A stretch of DNA of 64,000 bases. It comes from Plantago major. Taxonomy: Eukaryota; Streptophyta; Magnoliopsida; Lamiales; Plantaginaceae. Positions 11,407 through 23,053 of this stretch are shown here, piece after piece; the first letter of the stretch is position 1, and each line of letters opens with the position of its first letter. The notes under the pieces are model-generated. The model had not been told where the DNA came from. It searched no databases and saw only the letters and a list, made by a program, of their open reading frames with translations. Location: assembly GCA_026545765.1 (NCBI GenBank), contig CM048840.1, forward strand, positions 21,828,765 through 21,892,764, in the 5' to 3' direction. Both the position numbers and the translations under genes were made by a program.

Positions 11407-11411
11407 AAAAA

Positions 11412-12454
11412 AAAAACCTGTATATCTTATTTTTCTTACATATTTCATGTGTTTTTCCTTGCCCTTTTTCTTGTTATATATGTACGTAGGGACCATCGAT
11501 CATCACAGATTAGTTATTCATGCACGTTACATATCATTTACCTTTATTCTAAAGTCGGAGACTATAAAGAATGATATACTACTTATTTTACTTTGCCATA
11601 ATAAATTGGTTCTACTTCACCCTTAAATTAGCCCACACGAAAAAAATGGAACCGTCCTTGATGAAAGTGTATTTTATATAAATTTAATTTTTATATTTTT
11701 TTAAGAGAGAAAGAGAGCGCAAATCACATGTGTCTACAGTCCCTGAGTTTGGGAAGTCTATGCGATTGAACATGCCGCATAGATTTAAGACCACCCATAT
11801 AATCTATCAAAAGTGTAAAAGTGAAAAGTTTATTTTGACAAATACAAATAGAATGTGACATTTCGTATGGGGAGGATTACGTTCATTCCATTGATATCTT
11901 TACGGTATTTGTTTTCCGCACCATTGTTTTAGAAATGTGCAATGTTACATGTTGAGTGATGTGCGGCATCATATATCATTTACTATAAGGAAACAAACGT
12001 AAAGAAATAAGTATCACGACTCACGAGTGAAATGTAAATACGGAAATGTCGATAATTTGCCTAATTAGAGGTAGAATAAAATATGAACTATATTGTAGAA
12101 TTTGGAGTCCACCTTGTGCAAGTTGTGCAATGTTTGAACGATGAAGAATCAGTTTGATCTAAAAGAACAAAACGAAGTGTCAAGTGTTAACCCTCCTCTT
12201 GTGGTTCAGATTGTTGCAACGAACTTTAGTGTGTTGTTGAACTGATCCATCCATGATCTATCTACTAATAAAAACTTATGGATAATCATGATAATTAACT
12301 TCTTAAGTAAGTTATCATAGACGATATACCAAAAGTATCAAAGCCAAAACAAAAATCATTATTCTCATCAAAAGAAAGAAAAAGAAAATGAAATCATTAT
12401 CAAATAAGCAGGATTTAATTTGAAATTCTAAAGTTTTAAATGTTGGTGGATTAT
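11412..12454. other. Non-coding spacer
   Basis: AT-rich. No convincing coding frame, repeat or element end was seen. The AATTG at 12455-12459 is the target duplication of the following gypsy element. Confidence 0.5.
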
Positions 12455-12998
12455 AATTGTGTTGATACGGAAATATGTCAAATCCGTCATAGACGCCTTT
12501 GGAGCGTATCTTAAGGCGTATTAAACTGTCTAAGGTCAAAAGGCTCAATGTCCGACTCAGAGGTCCGACCCGGAGGTCCGAACCTTGACCTTCTCGGAAT
12601 GAGCAGTGAAAACTTTGGCCTTCAAGATAGACGGTCCGACCCAGATGATGGTCCGACCCGGAGACGTCGATTCGGACGTATTACTCGGACCTCATAAGGA
12701 ACCAAGTGGGTTGGCACCAAGAGAGAGGGCAGGGTCCGAGGCTAGCAAGGTCCGAACCACAGTACTTTAGGAGAGTGTTTAAGCTATCTTACTTCCAAGT
12801 GAGTACCGTTCGGACCATTGCTCCGGACCTACCCTTTCGGACGAAGGTTCGGAATGGACATCAGAAGCCTCTAATATCTTGAGGAAAGACTAAACTACTC
12901 TCGAAAGCCCAAAAGGGAAATGGATTAAATCTCCTTAATGGGCCATGGGCCTAATAGAGCATTGTTGGCGCAATCCGGGCCTTACACTTGGCATGATC

Positions 12999-13190
12999 TG
13001 TTAGACTATGTAAATATTATAATAGAATATTTAGTATAGTTAGTATTATAGTAGAATTCATAATCCTAGTTTAGTTATACTTAGTGTTGTAGTAGAATTC
13101 CTAATCCTAGTTTAGTTATACTCTTGTATTGTAACTAGTATATATATTGAATGAGATCAATAGAAAGAGTCACGGACTCATATTCTTTCA
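12999..13190 (+). repeat. 5' LTR of the nested copia
   Basis: 192 bases, with an internal partial duplication of about 40 bases (AGTAGAATTC..AATCCTAGTTTAG occurs twice) and a TATATATAT box at about 13139-13147. Compared with the 3' LTR, T replaces G near 13020 and A replaces C near 13060. Confidence 0.93.
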
Positions 13191-13202
13191 TGGTATCACA
13201 TT
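13191..13202 (+). promoter_or_regulatory. Primer binding site of the nested copia
   Basis: TGGTATCACATT directly follows the 5' LTR and is of the initiator tRNA-Met type. Confidence 0.82.
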
Positions 13203-13286
13203 AGGTTCGATTCTCTTCCGCTGCCTAATCAAAAATACCGTGTCTTCTATTCTTTCTCATTCGTTCTTGCTCGATCACGCCTTGAT

Positions 13287-14770
13287 TTGCTAAATGTTTT
13301 TCCGCACTGCTTTTCTGCTCACAATATCGCTACAAAGATCGCCATCAAGATCGCCCACTACGCTTTTGCTAGTGCTTTGTCCAGACTTGCGTCGCATCAA
13401 AGTTCGATCCTCTCTAATGACCTTCCTCTAAATCCGTTCTTGTCAGAGTCCGCAGATATGCCTAACGGTACCTCCTCCTCCCAAACAAATTGCTACCTCC
13501 ACCTTCCACCCAAATTTCACGGTTTCAAATATCCGCAACCATGTTCCAATTATCCTTGATATGGAAAATTCGCAATATGGTACTGGGCCGAGGTCTTCAA
13601 GATTCATGCTCGTTCTCACAAAGTTCTACTCCATATCCTCCTCCTCCTAAGGATACGGTTATTACTCCTCCTACCACACGGAAGAAAAAGAACTTTGGGA
13701 TACCGTTGATGCAACTGTGCTTCAATGGATTTATATGACGATCTCACTGGATTTGCTAAACACCATCATTAAACCCGATGCTACTGCTATGGAAGCTTGG
13801 AATCGATTGAAGGATATTTTTCAAGATCACGAGACGTCGCGAGCAATTACTTCGATGTGAATTTGCGACTACTGCATGGAGGATTTTCCTAATGCTAATG
13901 CAACTTGTCAACACCTTAAGAGCCTTGATGATCAATCAAGAATGTTGGGGCTCCGTTGATGATCACCGCTGGTTTTACAATTGGTTTCGTTTACGGAAGC
14001 TTACATGTGTTGGAACGCAGATATGTCATGCGAATCCGTCAAGTTCTCTCGAGCTTGTTCTTCTCTATCTTGAGGAACGAGAACTCCAAGCTATGGCATC
14101 CTCTTCTTCCTCCGGCAGCTTTGATTACTTCACCGTGATATGCATTATGTCAATTTCGCCAACTCGCTGTAAAACGAAACAAGCAAAGGAAGAACAATTC
14201 TGGCACGCCTACTGCTACGCCAGAGCCCAGTCCCTTCCCCGCCATGCCATGGGCCTATGACGCATTTATCTCGCCCAACAAGAATATATACGCCCTCAGC
14301 ATGGAATTTTGGGTTCTCATCCCAATTCGCACGCTTACATGGAGTTGATGTCTTCGCAGGGTCCGTATGCTCCAACCGTGATTGAGTCGGTAATGCATGC
14401 ATACGATGTCGCTAAAAGAACCGGATCTAACTCGTACATGGATACCGAGCTACTTCAGATCCGACATCCGCCAAAGCGTCGATCCATTGCAACTGGATTG
14501 CGTAATCCATCTGAATCCAGCCTGCATCCAGATTCTGATCCTTCACCCCAACAAGCCCCTCCTCCAGTCCACCCTTCACCCGACCAACACCTTCGTTCCG
14601 ATGATAGAAAAACACAACAGTTTGGCATTGATTGTGGCGAGACTTTTAGCCCGGTGGTTCAACCAGCGACGATTCATATGGTTCTGAGTCTTGCTTTTCT
14701 TGCTTTGTCTAAGCATTGGCCTATTCATCAGCTGGTTTTCTTTGAAGATTATAGGGACAGTCTCAACTTT
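13287..14770 (+). pseudogene. gag and RT relics of the nested copia
   Basis: Pieces in different frames are recognisable: VPIILDMEN with a shifted continuation around 13540-13620 (copia gag capsid), DTVDATVLQWIYMTISLDLL and DATAMEAWNRLKDIFQDHE around 13695-13835, then around 14640-14740 FSPVVQPATIHMVLSLAF and HWPIHQL, the start of the copia RT fingers. Protease, integrase and most of RT are missing. No intact frame longer than about 165 codons survives. Confidence 0.75.
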
Positions 14771-14790
14771 TTTCCACCTCCCGTTTCGAC

Positions 14791-14800
14791 TGCGGGGGAG
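14791..14800 (+). promoter_or_regulatory. Polypurine tract of the nested copia
   Basis: TGCGGGGGAG lies immediately before the 3' LTR. Confidence 0.8.
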
Positions 14801-14992
14801 TGTTAGACTATGTAAATATTAGAATAGAATATTTAGTATAGTTAGTATTATAGTAGAATTCCTAATCCTAGTTTAGTTATACTTAGTGTTGTAGTAGAAT
14901 TCCTAATCCTAGTTTAGTTATACTCTTGTATTGTAACTAGTATATATATTGAATGAGATCAATAGAAAGAGTCACGGACTCATATTCTTTCA
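14801..14992 (+). repeat. 3' LTR of the nested copia
   Basis: 192 bases, nearly identical to 12999-13190 and followed by the target duplication TGATC. Confidence 0.93.
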
Positions 14993-15027
14993 TGATCCAA
15001 CATAGACCTTCCTCTTTGGGAGATCTC

Positions 15028-15036
15028 TATATATAT
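15028..15036 (+). promoter_or_regulatory. TATA box of the gypsy 5' LTR
   Basis: TATATATAT follows GGGAGATCTC. The same block is at 34298-34306 in the 3' LTR. Transcription would start about 30 bases downstream, inside the LTR. Confidence 0.6.
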
Positions 15037-15327
15037 GGCACACATTTCCATGTAAACAGGAAGTTAAGTCAAGTTGTCATTACGAACTAATCCCGATCAC
15101 TATACAGAGCAGATCTTCAGTCTCTCTCAAGTAAAGTCTTTACCCGGTTTGACACTTAGCAAACCGGGTCTACGGTTCTAACCCCCCCCCCCCACTTGTG
15201 CAGGTTCTTTCCCACTAGTTCTTTGGAGTGCTTTAGACCTTTGCTTGCTTTGGACGCTCTACAGTGATTTGGACTTAGCGACTTAGGAAGAACTTATTAA
15301 GTGTTTGAGGGACTTCACCCTCAACAT

Positions 15328-15346
15328 TTTGGCGCCGTCTGTGGGA
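15328..15346 (+). promoter_or_regulatory. Primer binding site of the gypsy element
   Basis: TTTGGCGCCGTCTGTGGGA follows the LTR end (15326). TGGCGCCG-type sites are standard for plant Tat/Athila gypsy elements. The exact tRNA was not assigned. Confidence 0.8.
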
Positions 15347-15379
15347 AACTTTACAAAACGTTTCATAGCTCTTTAAGCA

Positions 15380-17150
15380 ATGGCAAGACCGAGAAGATCA
15401 GCGAGAACCCCTACTACTGCGGTAGGAACCCCAAATCCTATGCAAAGAGGGAGACCTCCCACTAGGAGAGGGCGAATGGCTAGAGGACATCAAGAAATAC
15501 AAATGAGTATCCAAGTGATGGACATACTGCTAGTGTTTCCTCAGAGGATGAAAGAGCCGCTAACCCGCCCGCGAGAGTCCAAGGATTTGGAGTGGCAGTC
15601 CAAGACTTAGGGGGATAGGTTACTCAGGCAGGAACACATGGTCCTCCACCAGGAAGAAACTTCACTCTTCTAAACAGTTAGATCATGCGTCCCAGTGAGT
15701 TTGGAATGAATGAGAACCAATTCGGCCTCTTACTCACCACCATCCAGGGATGTTTTGGTTCTAACAATGTCCAGCCTCCTTAGCCCACTCCGCCCTTGGC
15801 TGCTCCTAGGCAAACTGAACCCGCTCAATCAAGAAATGAGCATCGTCCAGTTCTAGAAAGGATAGGTGAGCCTGATCAACCAGAAGATCTGTGAAACCTC
15901 CTCAATAGGAGAGGCATTGCATCTCAGGAACATCGAGAGAGGAGCCCAGTAAGACCCAGAATGGATGAGGCTGGTACTAGTCGCCACCCGCCTCTTCAAA
16001 CAAGAGCAAGAGACCATATGGCAAAAAGTGTTCCTGCGTTTCCAGTTGATGATCTCCCTCCTGACGTGGCGATCAATCCTAGAATGGGTGAGAGGCTCAC
16101 CGCGGAACATATCTACATTTAGCAGAAGGCCTTGGATACTCAGATTGCCAGTCTGGGCAAATTAGTGAAAGCTCATGAAAAGGTGATGACAAGAGCTCCA
16201 AACCCCTTATGTGATGCGATAAGGATGGAGAGAAAACGTTCTAATTCTAACATATCCAACCTTGAACATTACTATGGGGATACTTCTCCTGTTGGCCATC
16301 TAACCAGGTATGAGAGTAAGATGGAGTCTAACGGCTTGAACGACAATATGAAGGCTCTCACCTTCTCTACCACTCTTTTCGGAGAAGCTATGGATTGGTG
16401 GACCGCCCTACCCAATGGCTCCATCAAAAGCTATGCAGATATCACCTCTCTTTTTCTGAAAAGATTTGAGAAAGCAAAAAAGAGGAAGAGATCGGTAGAG
16501 CATTTGGCGGAAGTCATTCAGAAGGAGAACGAGGATCTTAGGACCTTCCTCGATCGCTTCAATGCTAAAGTACGCAAAGTTGAAACTCATAGCATCAAAG
16601 AACGGGTCCGACACCTGTATGCTAACACCTACAATGATGATCTCATAAAGAAGCTCTCCAATGAAGAAATCACAACCGAAAAGTACCTGGAGAATATTTG
16701 TGAGGGAGTCTTGTATGGCGAAGAGTATCGAAGAAACGTTCCAGTAAGAGCCGGGACTAAGAAGGGAAAAGAGCCAATGAGACAAGATCCTGCGCCTCGT
16801 CATGGGAAATTTGAGCAAAGAAAGGATTTCAAAGATAAGAGAGAATTTCGTAGGAAGAGAACCCCTCCCAGGAGATATGCGGAGTACACTCGCCTCAATA
16901 GACCTAGATCCGACATCTTGGCTCTATTGTTGAAAAGAATGTGGATGTTCAATGGCCCAAACCAACGAGGAGTAGCAAAGGAAGCAGGGTTTCTAAAGAA
17001 TACTGCAGATTCCATAAGCATAAAGGCTATTCCACTGAAGACTGCGTTCAGTTGAAAATTGAGATTGAAAGTCTGATAAGAAGCGGCAACCTGAAAGAAC
17101 TAGTTTATGAAGAAGAACCCTCCCGCCACCAAATGAATGAACGGAGGAGG
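15380..17150 (+). pseudogene. gypsy gag polyprotein
   Basis: The likely start is the ATG at 15380 (MARPRRSARTPTT, a basic leader). A frame break near 15610 and others up to 16130 separate it from the main capsid frame at 16132-17055. The capsid region has LTRYESKMESNGLNDNMKAL, GEAMDWWTALPNGSI and LFLKRFEKAKKRKRSVEHL, which is the Retrotrans_gag domain. It ends with an R/K-rich basic stretch. After a further frameshift near 16950 comes YCRFHKHKGYSTEDC, where the family usually has GH; here it is GY, so the terminal zinc-binding histidine is lost. Confidence 0.88.
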
Positions 17151-17900
17151 GCAGAGCGTGATTTGGAAACTACGACAGGGTCCTTACCACCGCCTCCCAC
17201 GGGGACCCCTTCCCAACAAGCTCAGCGATACAATGAGTACCCCGAAAACTTAGAAATGGAAAACCGTCCCTATAATGGGGTTATCAACACTATAGCAGCG
17301 GGTCCGACTGGAGGGGATAGTAGGAACGCCAGGGAAAGAACCGCTCAAAACCTAAGGAACAATTACAGTGCCTACGCTCCGCCCGCCCTGAGAGGAACTA
17401 ACATGATCTCTTTTGATGATAGTGAAATACCTCCCCCAACGTCTGGTGGAGGAGATCTCAGGGATCCTGACGTCCCTTTAGTTGTTTCTCTGGTTATCGC
17501 TACTTACAAGGTCAACAAAGTACTTGTGGACACTGGGAGTTCTTCTAACATCATCTCTAAGAGGACAGAGGATCAGCTGAACTTGGGAAGAATTGAATAT
17601 GGACGAGTCCTTACTTCCCTAGTAGGATTTGGGGGATCAATAGTTCACCCCCATTGGAAGCATACCATTACAAGTCTCTATGGGAACCTTTCCAGCGAGA
17701 GTAACTCGAACAGTTCTCTTTGTGGTCGTAGATCGCATTTTCGACTACAATGTTATCCTAGGACGTCCGGGACTCAATCAATTCAAGGCCATCTCGTCTC
17801 CTCTACATAACAGAGTTAAGTTTCCTACTCCGAATGGTGTAGGAGAGGAAGTTGGGAATGTTAGAAAAGCATGGGAATGCTACATTATGTCGACAAGAAA
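17151..17900 (+). pseudogene. gypsy aspartic protease
   Basis: The frame at 16941-17810 contains VLVDTGSSSNIISKRTEDQL at about 17520-17580, the active-site DTGSS box. The sequence after it (GFGGSIVHP, then TVLFVVVDRIFDYNVILGRPGLN in another frame from 17680) is the flap and second half of the retroviral-type protease. The ILGRPGLN motif is intact, but a frameshift near 17660 splits the enzyme. It would process the gag-pol polyprotein. Confidence 0.85.
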
Positions 17901-18056
17901 CGCCACAACTCCTGTTCTTACAGTCACTGACAAGCCCGATTCACTTTACTCGTACCTATTACCCCAGCTAAAGATGAACTTGGAGCTGGATCTCTCAAGG
18001 AGAAATTTCCTAAGGAAGCAAGGATTGAACCTCATGAAACCCTGAAAGAAATCCAG

Positions 18057-18740
18057 TTGATAGAGGGAAACCCAGAAAAGAAGACCAAGATCGGAACAGA
18101 GATGATCGTCGAAGTGGAAATGAAACTCATAGCTTATCTTAAGGATAACTGCGATGTCTTTGCTTGGAGTACCAACGATCTTAAGGGGATAGACCCGAGG
18201 ATAGTAGTTCATCGACTGAACATGGATCCTTCGGTCAAGTATATCCGCCAGAAAAGAAAGGACTTTGGCCCTGTGGAAGATGCTATCATTCCCGGAGAGG
18301 TTGAGAGGCTTATAAAAGCGGGGCACATTGAGGAAGTAAGATATTCAGATTGAGTTTGCAATGTGGTACTCGTCGAGAAGGCTCCAGGCAAATGGAGGAT
18401 GTGCAATAACTTTACTAGGCTTAACAAGTTTTGCCCAAAGGATCCTTATCCTTTGCCTCGGATTGACCAACTGGTAGACTCCACAGCTGGATGTGCTCTT
18501 ATAAGCTTTATGGATGCCTATCATGGTTTTTATCAAATCAGAATGACTCAAGAGGACATCAAGAAGACGACCTTCTTTGCAGCTGGAAGAGTATATTGTT
18601 TCAAGGTTATGCCATTTGGACTGAAAAATGTTGGAGCTACTTACCAACGTCTGGTAAATAAAATGTTCAAAGAGGAAATTGGCAAGACCATGGAAGTATA
18701 TGTTGATGTCATGCTGGTCAAGAGCAAGACAGAAGAGTAA
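18057..18740 (+). pseudogene. gypsy reverse transcriptase
   Basis: First frame (18057-18353): DVFAWSTNDLKGIDP and KRKDFGPVEDAIIPGEVERLIKAGHI. A TGA at 18351 takes the place of the usual tryptophan of DWVSNVV. The next frame has VLVEKAPGKWRMCNNFTRLN, KDPYPLPRIDQLVDSTAG, MDAYHGFYQIRM and FKVMPFGLKNVGATYQRLV. The catalytic box reads YVDVM instead of YVDDM, so one metal-binding aspartate is lost. This RT cannot be active. Confidence 0.92.
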
Positions 18741-19513
18741 CACATTGAGCACCTCAACAAGTCTCGATTTTGAGAAAGTATGGGATGCGACTAAACCTAA
18801 AAAAGAGCACCTTTGGAGTGAAAGGAGGCAAATTTCTCAGATACATGGTCACATAAAGAGGCATCAGTGCCAACCCGGAAAAGATCAAGGCTATTCTGGA
18901 CTTGCCACAACCAAAGACTATCAATGAGGTTTAACAACTCATAGGACGAGTGATGTCCTTGAGCCGCTTCATCTCTAGGTCAGCAGAAAAGAACCTACCT
19001 TTATTTAAGATCTTGAGGAAAGGAGATAAGTTTGAATGGACCAAAGAATGCGAAGAAGCCTTTGACAGCCTAAAGAATTACCTCCTTTCGCCTCCACTCT
19101 TGTCCAAACCAGTGGAAGGAGAGCCTCTCTACTTATATCTAGCTGTCACAAATGAGGCTATGAGTTCTGTGTTGGTCAGGATCCAAGTCAATGACCACAT
19201 GCCTGTCTACTACTTGAGCAAGTCTCTCGCTGGTGCTGAAACCAGATATGTTCATATTGAAAAGCTAGCTTATGAGCTAGTTTACACCGCTCGGAGATTG
19301 AAACCGTACTTCAAGTCACATAGGATCGTGGTTCTCACTAGTGAACCTCTGAAACAAGTCTTAGGGAAGCCAGATCAATCTGGACGCTTATCCAAATGGG
19401 CGATTGAACTGAGTGAGTACGATATTGGATATCAAGCTCCGTCAGCAAAGAAAGCTCAGATCTTATCCGATTTCTTAGTTGATTACCCTGAGAAGGATGA
19501 TGAAAAAAACTGA
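18741..19513 (+). pseudogene. gypsy RT connection and first RNase H
   Basis: A TAA at 18738 and a frame break follow the RT palm. GRVMSLSRFISRSAEKNLPLF and FEWTKECEEAFDSLKNYLLSPPLL mark the thumb/connection. LYLYLAVTNEAMSSVLVR, PVYYLSKSLAGAETRYVHIEKLAYELVYTARRL and RLSKWAIELSEYDIGYQAP mark the usual gypsy RNase H, whose catalytic residues look decayed. Confidence 0.88.
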
Positions 19514-20160
19514 TGATCAACTGAAAGAAGTCGAGTGCCTAATGATAGCACAAGAGGCAGCTCCCTCAGAACAAGTGAGGGGCATTGAAAAAGAAGTAGA
19601 AAGGGAAGTCTGTGAGGACGCCCAATTCATAGGATATCCCCAAGAACCTATGACTGACTCTCTAAGAGTAAGACACGTGTTTCTCTTGGATGAAGTGCCA
19701 GACACTCTTACACTTGCAACCTCCGTCAGGAAGCAAGAAGAGATTCCTGAAGAACAGAATGGTGAGAAAGCGGCAGAAATTACGATTCTCACTCCTATAA
19801 CTAAGAAACAAGACAAAGACACTTGGACGCTACAAGTGGATGGATCTTCTACCAGTAGGCAAGGAGGAATTGGAATTCACCTTAAGAGTCCCGAAGGCGC
19901 CGAGTTGGACTACGCTATCACACTTGACTTCAAAGTGACCAACAATGAAGCCAAGTATGAAGTGCTTCTTACCAGACTCAAGATGGAAAAATCACTCAAA
20001 GTGAAAAGAATCAAAGCTTACACCGACTCACAACTCGTTGAATCTCAGTTCTCGGGGTCTTTTGCTACTAAAGGACCAAACTTGACAAAGTACTTGGACT
20101 TGCTCAAGAAAGAGGTGGAACACTTTGAAGAGTTTACACTGGAAAGGTTTGATAGAGAGT
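19479..20160 (+). pseudogene. Second RNase H domain of the gypsy pol (Tat-lineage hallmark)
   Basis: After a glutamate-rich linker the frame reads WTLQVDGSSTSRQGGIGIHL, VTNNEAKYEVLLTRLKM, IKAYTDSQLVESQFSGSF and FDREWNDKADVLSKYASA. The VDGSS, NNEAKYE and YTDSQLV blocks carry the D-E-D catalytic set of an archaeal-type RNase H. An additional domain of this type placed between the standard RNase H and integrase is known from Tat-lineage gypsy elements. Its function is presumably to supplement the decayed first RNase H. Confidence 0.88.
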
Positions 20161-21531
20161 GGAATGATAAAGCTGACGTGCTTTCGAAGTACGCTTCAGC
20201 TTCGGGAGCACTCGACACGAGAAGCATCATTCTACTGACCCTTAGAACTTCCTCACCGATGAATCCGGGCTTACAAGTTTTCCTGTTAAGTGCTGAACGG
20301 AGCTGGATGACGGACATCTTCAATTACCTTAAGGACGGGTCTTTGCCGTCAGATCTAAGAGAAGCAAGAAGAGTCCTATGCCGAGCCAGCAGATACTTTA
20401 TCCTTGGGGAGGACCTTTACAAGAAGTCCTTCAGTGGTACACATCTGAGATGCCTTGGACCTCAAGAATCTAGAACTGTTCTAGAAGAGATTCATAGTGG
20501 AAGTTGTGGGAGTCATTCAAGAGGTCGCACTTTGGCTCAAAAGGTCATAAGACAAGGCTACTACTGGCCAACCATTGACATGGATGCAACAAACTTCGCT
20601 CGAGCATGTGATGATTGCCAATACTATGCCAACATCCCCCATCGCCCTACTAACCCTTTGATTCCGTCAATCATAGCCTGTCTATTTGACCAGTGGGGAA
20701 TAGATATATTCGGTCCGTTTCCCCATGGTACTCACCAAAAGAAGTTCATCATTGTTGTTGTGGAGTACTTTACTAAATGGGTTGAGGCAGAAGCCTTATC
20801 TACCATCATTGAAAGCCGAGTCAGAACCTTCATTTGGAAGAATATCATTTGCCGCTTTGGTTTGCCTAGAGTTATTATCTCAGACAATGGAGCTCAGTTC
20901 TCCGGAGTTAAACTTAAGGAATGGTGCAAATCCTTCAAGATAGAGCAATGATTCACATCAGTTGGCCACCCTCAAGCTAATGGTCAAGCTGAGTCAACAA
21001 ACAAGACAATTGTTAAGATCCTAGAAAAGAGGCTAAGGACTTCTCAAGGAAGTTGGGCAGATGACTTGGATGGGGTACTTTGGGCATACCGCACTACAGC
21101 TAGAACCGCCACTCAAGAGACACCCTTTGCGCTAGTCTATGGCACCGAGGCAGTCATCCCTTTCGGAGATTGCAGTGGAAACCCAAAGAACCCAGCAATA
21201 CTATCCTATTGAGAATGAAGTGGCAAGGATCTATGACTTGGAACTACTTGAGAATAAGAGGTGTACCGCACTAGCTAACATCCATCACTACCAAGCGACA
21301 GTTGCCCGATCCTATAACAAGAATGTCCATACCAGAGACCTACAAGTTGGCGATTTGGTTCTCAAGAAAGCAGACATTCTCAGTAAGGTGGGCAAACTTA
21401 AGCCTAAATGGGAAGGACCTTACAAGATCATTGGAGCAAGAGTCAAAGGGAGCTATGAATTAGAGGATGATCAGGGTAGAATTCTGAAGAGAACTTGGAA
21501 TGACAAGAACCTTCAGAAGTTTTATGCTTAG
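20161..21531 (+). pseudogene. gypsy integrase
   Basis: The zinc region (H..H, ARACDDCQYY) is at about 20510-20630. The core begins FDQWGIDIFGPFP (first D) and continues to ISDNGAQFSG (second D). A TGA at 20949 interrupts the frame. It then resumes with [18 protein letters not shown] (catalytic E) and [23 protein letters not shown] frameshift near 21160 leads to the last piece, HTRDLQVGDLVLKKAD and KLKPKWEGPYKI, the C-terminal DNA-binding region, ending at the TAG at 21529. Confidence 0.92.
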
Positions 21532-23053
21532 GACTACTGTACAGAGACTACGCCAGTTGTTTACTTTTGCTTGTTTTCGCTTTTGGCCTTGAAGCCCACC
21601 AGTTGTACTTGCATTTACGTCAAATCAATACAACTTCTCTTTTTCATTTATATCTCTCTCAGATCCGACTCTACTCTTCGGACTCAAACACCCCTCCGAA
21701 CCATTGACTTACTTTGCAAAAACTTGATTGATCAAACAAACAGAAGTTTATCTTTCATTCATGTAAAGTTCAAGAAACAAAGACTCGGACACTTAAGTCC
21801 GAGACAAGGACTATACCATCAAGTGCAAGACTTGATAATCGAAAAAACAACCGATCCGAACCACCCTGTCCGAAGCAAAGAATTTCTTCAGACAAAATAT
21901 TTGGAGACGTCCGAACCCAGGTCTCCGACTGCTCCGATACATCTTCTATTCTCATCAACAGGTTCGAATGGAGTGTCTGCTAAAAGATCGTCGGACCATC
22001 TACCTCTTCAACCATTACCATTTTCGAGTTGACAAAAAAGCACTAACGGAAAATGAAATGGTTGAAGAGGCGGACGGGTCAAGGAATTGACCCTCCGAAC
22101 CAATTGTGTGATGAGTCGAAACAAACGACATCGATGAATCCAACTCATTGATCCTTGCGAAGATCCGCCTAGCAACTGCCCCTCGATTTCAGATGAGCTC
22201 CAACCGGGCGGATCACGCATAGGACCATCGAGCTCCTCGGTTTCAGATGAGCTCCAACCGGGCGAATCACGCATAGGACCGTCGAGCTCGATCCAGTGGG
22301 AACAAACGTCTGAATTATCAGATCCGAATCGTCTATTCTTGGAAGACGAAAATGATACAAAAGGCCGTACAATATATGTTTATTTATAGAAGCTATAAAC
22401 CAATCGCGATGCGACACGTGTAAAGAAGCAACTACTAATGGGCTTGGGCCGATCTTGGGCCATCGCTATTGGCCTTACGCTCGCAGGATAATAGTCTTTT
22501 ATCATTTCGATTGAGGATACAGTGTCCGAACCAACATTAAGAGGGTCCGAACCCATTGCTTGACAGGAGCACTTATATATATACTCCTTGCAAAACAGAA
22601 TGATTCGGACTTATTGGCAACGCATATTCTTTTAAATGCTCGACAAGTTCAAGGATTTATCACTCGGACTATACTTGTTACGATTGATCCGAGGTGCTAC
22701 CGCTTAAAGGATAAATCCGAACTGTAATATCGGACTAACGTATGCAAGTAATTGGGACCTCCTATTCGGACCATCACTTTGGCAATACGAGCTAGGTTCT
22801 CTGATTCTTATCATACGACACACAATTACAAGTGTATGTTTGTGAGTTGCCTCGGCCTAAATCCCCGGCGACCGAACTAAGGATACTTAAGACAGTTATG
22901 TAGAGATTACATATATTAAATCCGAATAGACGTGAATGCATGAAATGAATTCATAAATTAGAAAGAGAATTATCCGAAGAACAACACAACGCTTCGGATC
23001 GAAACGAGTACGGATCAACAACAAGTATCCGAAACAAAATAATAAGCAATTAT
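21532..23053. other. Non-coding internal spacer of the gypsy element
   Basis: Between integrase and the antisense gene. It is rich in TCCGAA and TCGGAC hexamers and contains a 54-base tandem pair (22187-22291). No conserved coding frame was recognised on either strand. This is the place where Tat elements keep untranslated, fast-changing sequence. Confidence 0.6.
22187..22291. repeat. 54-base tandem dimer
   Basis: The unit starts TTTCAGATGAGCTCCAACCG at 22187 and again at 22241, with few differences (GGATCACG/GAATCACG, CCATCGAG/CCGTCGAG). Confidence 0.9.

Larger units (their letters stand above)
12999..14992 (+). mobile_element. Internally deleted copia element nested in the gypsy 5' LTR
   Basis: The 1,994-base element starts TGTTAGACTATG and ends ATATTCTTTCA, with TGATC duplicated at 12994-12998 and 14993-14997. 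LTRs of 192 bases (12999-13190 and 14801-14992) differ at about two positions. Only a gag relic and a scrap of RT are left, so it can move only with proteins supplied by another copy. Confidence 0.95.
12460..15326 (+). repeat. 5' LTR of the gypsy element, split by a copia insertion
   Basis: 12460-12998 plus 14998-15326 give about 868 bases, matching the 872-base 3' LTR (33748-34619). Ends are TGTTGA and TCAACA, a 6-base inverted repeat. The LTR pair differs by many substitutions, an indel around 12640-12665 and the length of a C-run (about 15181-15193 here), so the insertion is old relative to the copia inside it. Confidence 0.93.
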
